This document shows, one piece after another, positions 58,561 through 64,000 of a stretch of 64,000 nt of DNA. The notes below the pieces were generated by a model. The model was not told the origin of the DNA. It worked only from the letters and a program-made list of their open reading frames with translations, and did not search any database. The position numbers and the translations under genes were made by a program. Numbering within the stretch: the first letter of the stretch is position 1; each line of letters starts with the position of its first letter. The stretch is from Dakarella massiliensis (GTDB taxonomy: Bacteria; Pseudomonadota; Gammaproteobacteria; Burkholderiales; Burkholderiaceae_F), in the NCBI RefSeq assembly GCF_001182045.1, contig NZ_CVTY01000004.1:1-64000 (forward strand). Direction: 5' to 3'.

Positions 58561-58590
58561 AAGCGGATGACGAAAACCGTCCGCTTTTTT
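58561..58590 (+). terminator. terminator after the hydrolase gene
   Basis: Stem AAGCGGA (58561-58567) / TCCGCTT (58580-58586) followed by T6. It overlaps the end of convergent rlmD by two bases. Confidence 0.8.
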
Positions 58591-59995
58591 ATTGCGCCCG
58601 CCGGAACCGCGCAACGCATTCAATATGCGCGGTATCCGGGAACAGATCTACGGGCTGAAGCGTATCGAGGCAATACCCGAGGCTGTGGAACTTCGCCGCG
58701 TCGCGCGCCAGAGCCTCGGGGCCGCACGCAATATAGATCACGGTTTCGGGCCCCATGGCAGTAATGATGCCAGGGACAGAGGCTTCGAGCCCTTTTCGTG
58801 AAGGGTCGACAAAAACCGTTTTCGGCTGGATGCCGCGGCTGTAGATATCCGGGAGGATTTTCTCTGCCGGGCCGCAGAAAAATTCGGTATTGGATAAGCC
58901 GTTCCTCACCGCGTTTTTCTTTGCCTCTTCAACCGATTCTGGAACAATCTCGACGCCGATCACGTGTCCCGCCTTTCTGGCGAGCAGCAGCGAAATGGTA
59001 CCGATACCGGAGTAGAGATCAAGCACAGTATCCTCTGGGTCGATGGAGGCAAGGCGAATCGCTGTGTCATAAAGAACCGGGGTCTGCGGTGTGTTGACCT
59101 GCAGAAAGGTTTCGGGTCTGACCTCAAACTCAAGACCTGAAATTTCAGCAGTGATGGAACCTCTGCCCAAAAGCACCTGAGCTCTCTCACCAAGCACAAA
59201 GTTTCCAGGGCGGGTCTTGATGGAAACGGTGACGTCTGTAACACCGGCAGACTGAAGAGCCGGAATCAGGTTTTCAGAGGCGGAGTCAGGGATGGAAGAG
59301 GAGGTCACCAAAGTCGCAAGACGCCCGCTGCTGCCGGATCTAAGAATAAGACCGCGGAGCAGTCCCGTCTGAGAGCTTTCGCTCCAGACAGATAATCCTG
59401 AATCCTTGCTCCAGTGAAGCACTGCATTCGCCGCTTCTGCCATCCAGTTTGGACAGAGTCTGCAGGAGTCAGTTCCCGGCGCGACATGATGGCTTCCCGC
59501 TTCGTACATGCCCAGCTTTCGGGTTCCTGCAGACTCTTCAAAGTAGAGCACCGCTTTGTTTCGGTATCCAGAGTCAATCCCGTGAGGCATCGGAATCGGA
59601 TCCAGTATCTGAGGTGCCCCGCCAGGGATCGCGGAGAAAAGCTTCTCGAGGAAACGCTTTTTATAAGAGAGCTGAGCCTCGTTTGTGAGTTCAATCAAAG
59701 GGCACCCGCCGCAGAGCGCTGAAGCAGGGCAGGGAGAACTCCGGCGGCCGGGGGATTTCCGAACGAAACGTGAAACACGTCCGATAGCGGAATGAGCCCC
59801 TTTTTTAGGCAGTTCGACCACGGCCTCTACCGTATCGCCAGGCAGCGTGCCGGGAAGAATCACCCGGACAGTCTTCCCTGAAACTTCAGTCCAAGCGATG
59901 CAGCTGCCATTTTTTCCCAGCTCCTCAGAAGTTAGCTGAAGCGTGAGAGAAGAGGGGGCTGTTGTCTCAGTGCGTTGGGAAGAAAATGAGTTCAT
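58589..59995 (-). CDS. rlmD: 23S rRNA (uracil(1939)-C5)-methyltransferase RlmD
   Basis: 468 residues. A TRAM domain (about 20-80) leads into iron-sulfur-type cysteines (SSPCPASALCGGCPLIEL). The SAM site is LDLYSGIGTISLLLA, and the catalytic region has FVDPSRKGLEAS and the Cys in YIACGPEALARD. This is the TrmA/RumA family with the cluster, so RlmD rather than TrmA; RlmC is a less likely alternative. Minus strand, convergent to the hydrolase gene. Confidence 0.92.
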   Translation of the reverse strand: MNSFSSQRTETTAPSSLTLQLTSEELGKNGSCIAWTEVSGKTVRVILPGTLPGDTVEAVVELPKKGAHSAIGRVSRFVRKSPGRRSSPCPASALCGGCPLIELTNEAQLSYKKRFLEKLFSAIPGGAPQILDPIPMPHGIDSGYRNKAVLYFEESAGTRKLGMYEAGSHHVAPGTDSCRLCPNWMAEAANAVLHWSKDSGLSVWSESSQTGLLRGLILRSGSSGRLATLVTSSSIPDSASENLIPALQSAGVTDVTVSIKTRPGNFVLGERAQVLLGRGSITAEISGLEFEVRPETFLQVNTPQTPVLYDTAIRLASIDPEDTVLDLYSGIGTISLLLARKAGHVIGVEIVPESVEEAKKNAVRNGLSNTEFFCGPAEKILPDIYSRGIQPKTVFVDPSRKGLEASVPGIITAMGPETVIYIACGPEALARDAAKFHSLGYCLDTLQPVDLFPDTAHIECVARFRRAQ

Positions 59996-60434
59996 TCGGG
60001 ATCAGATCGGTGAGTGGTGACGGGGAAAAAGTATTTTCGATGAAATTCAAGGATTCGTCAGGTAATACATCAGAAGGTACACTTTTTTACAGAAGAGTTT
60101 TGATGCCGGGAGCTCTGAAAAGACCGATTTTTTAGCTGTTTTTTAACTTTTTTGTGTCGTTTATAGGGTTTGGTTTTTAAGGTCTTGTTTATATAAGATA
60201 ATGAAAAATTTATATTTAATAAGTTTATTTAAATCGTAATCATCTACGTTTAAGACTTAAAAATCCACAAAAAATTAATTTTGCTTTTTTAAAATCCGAC
60301 TGATAATATATCCGACAGAAAAACTCGGGTTTAAGCCCAAACACCTGTTACCAACTGGCGGATGAGCTGAGTCATCCGTATTCCATCACTGTTAGGCAGG
60401 CGTGAGTGAAACGCCTTGCTTTTGGAGAAAAGAA
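59996..60434. other. AT-rich region upstream of cysK
   Basis: About 440 bases without a gene. It is strongly AT-rich (60130-60310) with TATAAG and GATAAT near 60196-60204 as possible promoter parts. Nearer cysK are hairpins CGGATGA/TCATCCG (about 60359-60378) and one around AGGCGT/ACGCCT (about 60397-60416). They may be a leader; no known riboswitch is recognised. Confidence 0.4.
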
Positions 60435-61370
60435 TTGGCTATTTATAAGTCTGTGTCCGACCTGATCGGCAATACTCCCCTCGTCGAACTGAGCAAGCTT
60501 GAGAAGGAGCTTGGTCTTAAGGCCCGCATTCTCGCGAAGCTCGAATCCTTCAATCCGGCTGGTTCCGTGAAGGACCGTATCGCTAAGTCCATCATCCTGA
60601 ACGCTGAAAAGTCTGGCCGCCTGCAGCCCGGTGCCACGATTTACGAACCGACCTCCGGTAATACCGGTATTGGTATTTCCATGGTTGGCCGTGCTCATGG
60701 CTACAAGGTTGTTATCGTCATGCCGGATACGATGTCGGTTGAACGCCGCAACATGATCCATGCCTATGGTGCTGAGATTGTTCTCACTCCGGGTAAGGAC
60801 GGCATGAAGGGCGCCATTGCGAAGGCTCAGGAACTTCATGAGAAGGATCCTGGCTCAATCATCGCCGGTCAGTTCGATAATCCTGCGAATCCGCAGGCTC
60901 ACTACGAAACCACTGGTCCTGAAATCTGGCGTGACACGGAAGGCGTTGTCGACTACTTTGTCGCCGGCGTCGGCACGGGCGGCACGCTGACAGGTGCCGG
61001 ACGTTACCTCAAGGAAAAGAATCCGAATGTGAAGGCTGTAGCTATTGAGCCGACCACCTCTCCGGTTCTTTCCGGCGGCAGGCCCGGTCCGCATAAGATT
61101 CAGGGTATCGGTGCCGGTTTCATTCCGAAGACGCTTGATACGTCTGTTTATGACGAAGTGATCACGGTCACCAATGAAGACGCTTTCGCGACTGGCAAGA
61201 AGCTTGCCGGCACTGAAGCCATCCTCTCCGGTATTTCCGCTGGCGCTGCTCTTTGGGCTGCAATTGAAATCGCCAAGCGTCCTGAGGCCGAAGGAAAGAC
61301 GTTTGTCGTGATCTTCCCGGATAACGGCGACCGTTACTTCTCGACCCCGCTGTTCGCCGAGAACAACTAA
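60435..61370 (+). CDS. cysK: cysteine synthase A (O-acetylserine sulfhydrylase)
   Basis: 311 residues from TTG 60435 (GGAGA six bases before), which restores the family start AIYKSVSDLIGNTPLVEL; a GTG at 60402 is the alternative. PLP enzyme with Lys in NPAGSVKDRIA, the substrate loop EPTSGNTGIG, and the PLP-phosphate loop GTGGTLTG. O-acetylserine + sulfide to cysteine. The C-terminus is full length. It has its own terminator. Confidence 0.97.
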   Translation: MAIYKSVSDLIGNTPLVELSKLEKELGLKARILAKLESFNPAGSVKDRIAKSIILNAEKSGRLQPGATIYEPTSGNTGIGISMVGRAHGYKVVIVMPDTMSVERRNMIHAYGAEIVLTPGKDGMKGAIAKAQELHEKDPGSIIAGQFDNPANPQAHYETTGPEIWRDTEGVVDYFVAGVGTGGTLTGAGRYLKEKNPNVKAVAIEPTTSPVLSGGRPGPHKIQGIGAGFIPKTLDTSVYDEVITVTNEDAFATGKKLAGTEAILSGISAGAALWAAIEIAKRPEAEGKTFVVIFPDNGDRYFSTPLFAENN

Positions 61371-61421
61371 TCAGTTTCGGAATCTGATCCCGCGGCGACG
61401 GGATCAGACCATGCTGAGAAT

Positions 61422-61459
61422 AAAACACCAGGAATGGTTCATTCATCCTGGTGTTTTTT
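61422..61459 (+). terminator. terminator after cysK
   Basis: Stem AAACACCAGGA (61423-61433) / TCCTGGTGTTT (61446-61456) with T6. A second hairpin, CTGATCCC/GGGATCAG (61384-61407), lies just before it. Confidence 0.9.
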
Positions 61460-61595
61460 CATGCCTGTGGGAAATTCCAAAATTTCCACAACCTGCTTTC
61501 AGACGTGCATAATGACCAAATGCATCTGCTGAAACAGCAGACAAGATCCGATACATTTCAGATATCAGCAATAAATTCCCCCGAAGGAGCCCCTT

Positions 61596-62603
61596 ATGAA
61601 GATGAAGTCGATTGGAATCGCGCTCGCCTGCGTCGGCGCGGCTGTACTGCTTGCTGCTTGCGGTGATAAGGGTGGAAGCGCTTCTTCGGCGGCAGCGTCT
61701 GCTCCGGCTGGTCAGCTGAATGTCGGCATCATTCAGCTGGTGGAGCACCAGGCTCTCGATGCGGCGAATAAGGGTATCGTGGATGAGCTGGCGGCCCGTG
61801 GCTATAAGGACGGCGAGAAGATCAAGATTGATCAGCAGAATGCGCAGGCCGATCAGTCGAATATGAAGAGCATCGCTCAGCGCTTTGTGTCCAACAATTC
61901 CGCGCTGATCTTCGCGATCGCGACACCGGCCGCCCAGACTGTAGCGAACACCACGAAGACGATCCCGATTGTCGGCACCGCTATTACGGACTATCAGACC
62001 GCGCGTCTCGTGAAGAGCAACGAGAAGCCCGGCACCAATGTTACCGGCAGCTCTGATATGAACCCGATCGCTGAACAGGCTCAGCTGATCAAGGATTTTG
62101 TTCCGAATCTGAAGACGCTTGGCGTCATCTATAACTCGAGTGAAGTCAATTCCGAGGTCCAGGTGAATGCTCTGAAGACCGTTGTTCAGAAGATGGGTGT
62201 GACTCTGAAGATCGCGACGGTTTCCAATGTGAATGATATTCAGCAGGCTGCGAACAGTCTTGTTGGCAAGGTTCAGGCGATCTATATCCCGACTGACAAC
62301 GTTCTCGCGAGCGCCATGCCGACTCTGATCAAGGTCACCAACCAGGCGAAGCTCCTCGTGATCTGCGGTGAACCCAATATGGTGAAGAACGGCGGTCTTG
62401 CCACGATCGGTATTGACTACTATGAGCTCGGCAAGATTGCCGGTGACATGGGCGCGGATATTCTTGACGGCAAATCGAAGCCTGAAAACATGGCGATCCG
62501 CTATCAGCAGCAGTTCAAGGCCATGGTGAACGCGAAGACCGCCAAGGAAATCGGCATTCAGATTCCGGACTCCGTGAAGTCGAAGGCTGAAATCATTCAG
62601 TAA
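61596..62603 (+). CDS. ABC transporter substrate-binding lipoprotein (ABC_sub_bind, TrpX-like)
   Basis: 335 residues. Lipoprotein signal with lipobox LAAC (Cys22), then a Ser/Ala linker. Periplasmic binding fold of PF04392 type: VGIIQLVEHQALDAANKGI, then FAIATPAAQTVANTTKTIPIVGTAI, GVIYNSSEVNSEVQ and GLATIGIDYYELGKIAGDM. Relatives bind tryptophan, tyrosine or other small aromatics, so the substrate is a guess. It is followed by permease and ATPase genes, making a complete importer. Confidence 0.9.
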   Translation: MKMKSIGIALACVGAAVLLAACGDKGGSASSAAASAPAGQLNVGIIQLVEHQALDAANKGIVDELAARGYKDGEKIKIDQQNAQADQSNMKSIAQRFVSNNSALIFAIATPAAQTVANTTKTIPIVGTAITDYQTARLVKSNEKPGTNVTGSSDMNPIAEQAQLIKDFVPNLKTLGVIYNSSEVNSEVQVNALKTVVQKMGVTLKIATVSNVNDIQQAANSLVGKVQAIYIPTDNVLASAMPTLIKVTNQAKLLVICGEPNMVKNGGLATIGIDYYELGKIAGDMGADILDGKSKPENMAIRYQQQFKAMVNAKTAKEIGIQIPDSVKSKAEIIQ

Positions 62604-62725
62604 GAATTCCGCAGAGGTTCCGATCTCTGCTTTTGTTCAAAGCCTGCACGGCTTCATACTCTGAGGCCGCGCAGGATTTCTTTTTAGGTAACTCAGGTTC
62701 TTGTGCAGAAAGGAGCACCTGATCG

Positions 62726-63619
62726 ATGTTAGATTTACTAATTCCCACCATTGCCCAGGGGCTTCTCTGGTCACTGCTTGCGCTCGGCGTTTATATCACG
62801 TTCCGTGTGCTCGATATTGCTGACCTGTCGGTTGAGGGTACTTTCCCGATTGGAGCTGCTGTCGCGGCTACCTGCATCACCTCCGGTCATTCCTTGGTTA
62901 CGGCTTTTGTGCTTGCTGTTCTTGCCGGGTGTATCGCAGGTGCAGTGACCGGACTTCTCACGACAAAGCTGAAGATTCCCGCACTCCTCTCCGGTATTTT
63001 GACGATGATCGGTCTGTACTCGATCAATCTCCGCGTAATGGGACGCGCGAATCTTTCGCTTCTCGGGCAGACCACGATTTATTCCTGGGGCGCTTCCGCG
63101 GGGCTCACCGAAGCCCAGACTACCCTTGCTGTCGGTCTGATCGCGACGCTTCTGGTCGTCGCTGTGGTCTATTGGTTCTTCGGAACTGAGATTGGACTCG
63201 CTCTGCGCGCTACGGGCTATAACCCGCAGATGAGCCGCGCTCAGGGCGTGAACACGGATTCCATGGTGATCCTTGGTCTGCTTCTTTCCAATGGGCTTGT
63301 GGCTCTTTCCGGCGCGCTTGTCGGGCAGAGCAATGGCTTTGCGGATGCCGGCATGGGCGTCGGTACCATCGTGATAGGCCTTGCCTCAGTGATTATCGGC
63401 GAAGTGCTTTTCGGCACCCGGAGCTTTAAGAACTGTCTGATTTCAGTGGTTCTTGGCTCGATTGTCTATCGACTCGTGATCGCCATTGTGCTCGAGCTTG
63501 GCATGCCGCCGAACGACCTTAAGCTCTTCACTGCTATTCTTGTCGCCATTGCGCTTTCCCTGCCGCTTATTCAGTCCAAACTGAGAGCGGCATCCCGTCT
63601 CACCGGGAGGGCTTCCTGA
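62726..63619 (+). CDS. ABC transporter permease (branched-chain/TrpY-like)
   Basis: 297 residues, about eight membrane segments. Starts LLIPTIAQGLLWSLLALGVYI and has the FRVLDIADLSVEGTFPIGA segment and GLALRATGYNPQMSRAQGV coupling loop typical of permeases paired with ABC_sub_bind proteins. Its TGA shares one base with the ATG of the next gene, so the two are coupled. Ribosome site AAAGGAG. Confidence 0.92.
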   Translation: MLDLLIPTIAQGLLWSLLALGVYITFRVLDIADLSVEGTFPIGAAVAATCITSGHSLVTAFVLAVLAGCIAGAVTGLLTTKLKIPALLSGILTMIGLYSINLRVMGRANLSLLGQTTIYSWGASAGLTEAQTTLAVGLIATLLVVAVVYWFFGTEIGLALRATGYNPQMSRAQGVNTDSMVILGLLLSNGLVALSGALVGQSNGFADAGMGVGTIVIGLASVIIGEVLFGTRSFKNCLISVVLGSIVYRLVIAIVLELGMPPNDLKLFTAILVAIALSLPLIQSKLRAASRLTGRAS

Positions 63620-64000
63620 TGCTGAAACTTGAAAACGTTTATAAGACATTCTTCCCCGGGTCCCCGAATGAAAAGAAGGCCCTCCAGGGTGTGAGCTTCA
63701 CGCTTGAGGACGGTGACTTTGCGACGGTGATCGGCAGTAACGGCGCCGGCAAGTCGACCGTTCTGAATTCGATTGCCGGTGTATTCCCGATCGACTCTGG
63801 ACGCATCATCATCGGAGACACCGATGTCACCAAAATGCCGGAGCATAAACGTGCCCGTTTCATCGGCCGTGTTTTCCAGGATCCGATGAAGGGAACGGCA
63901 GCTGGCATGCAGATTGCGGAGAATCTGGCTATGGCCATGCGCCGCGGCCAGAGACTTGGACTGCGGTGGAGTGAGAGTTCAAAGATGTACGAGCATTTCC
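63619..64000 (+). CDS. ABC transporter ATP-binding protein, cut by the window end
   Basis: The first 127 residues are visible. Begins MLKLENVYKTFFPGSPNEKK, with Walker A IGSNGAGKST and the Q-loop in GRVFQDPMKGT. The signature, Walker B and end lie beyond position 64000. Start overlaps the permease stop by one base. Third gene of the importer. Confidence 0.9.
   Translation, partial: MLKLENVYKTFFPGSPNEKKALQGVSFTLEDGDFATVIGSNGAGKSTVLNSIAGVFPIDSGRIIIGDTDVTKMPEHKRARFIGRVFQDPMKGTAAGMQIAENLAMAMRRGQRLGLRWSESSKMYEHF

Overview
The window is chromosomal DNA of a Gram-negative bacterium. The most likely source is a betaproteobacterium of order Burkholderiales, and family Sutterellaceae (Sutterella, Parasutterella and relatives) fits best. 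The evidence is the gene order scpB-rluB-rimP-nusA-infB-rbfA-truB-typA, lpxK-kdsB-adk, ribF-ileS-lspA, and rpsU-yqeY-dnaG-rpoD followed by a CAT-anticodon tRNA-Ile, together with lipid A genes and a Tat-exported flavoprotein paired with a multiheme cytochrome as in anaerobic gut members of that family. The family placement is inferred from the sequence; no search was run. There are no transposases, phage genes or CRISPR arrays.

Layout. Positions 1-3190 hold the end of an rRNA operon (23S, 5S, terminators). 3.6-6.2 kb has a BASS-type transporter and an amino-acid ABC permease/ATPase pair. 6.2-6.8 kb has a LexA-like repressor without a recognisable autoprotease, divergent from a long + strand run (7.0-18.7 kb) for chromosome segregation, rRNA/tRNA modification and translation: scpB, rluB, rimP, nusA, infB, rbfA, truB, typA, a YchJ-like gene and dusA. 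18.8-23.2 kb is on the minus strand: an unrecognised lipoprotein, then adk, kdsB, a Trm112-like gene and lpxK. A roughly 1 kb AT-rich non-coding block with three perfect DnaA boxes (23.4-24.4 kb) separates lpxK from xseA. Next come a DUF192 gene, a cold-shock gene and clpS-clpA. 29.9-37.7 kb is a minus-strand run: ribF, ileS, lspA, ispB, coaBC, a small membrane protein and dut. 37.9-43.0 kb holds purN, rsmB, rpmB-rpmG, ispH, a degenerate alkyltransferase-like gene and ybaK.

43.1-52.5 kb has tsaD divergent from the macromolecular-synthesis cluster rpsU-yqeY-dnaG-rpoD. Here rpoD is followed by a second, divergent full-length sigma-70 gene and then tRNA-Ile(CAT). 52.7-64.0 kb is accessory-like: rhlE, an apparent free-standing small RNA gene, an orphan AbrB-type protein, a periplasmic flavoprotein/triheme cytochrome pair, a MerR regulator divergent from an exported hydrolase, rlmD, cysK and a three-gene ABC transporter whose ATPase runs off the window.

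The observations most worth following are the tandem sigma-70 genes, the LexA-like protein that lacks the catalytic serine and cleavage site, the alkyltransferase-like protein with PTYR in place of PCHR, the candidate small RNA at 54163-54320, and the DnaA-box region.
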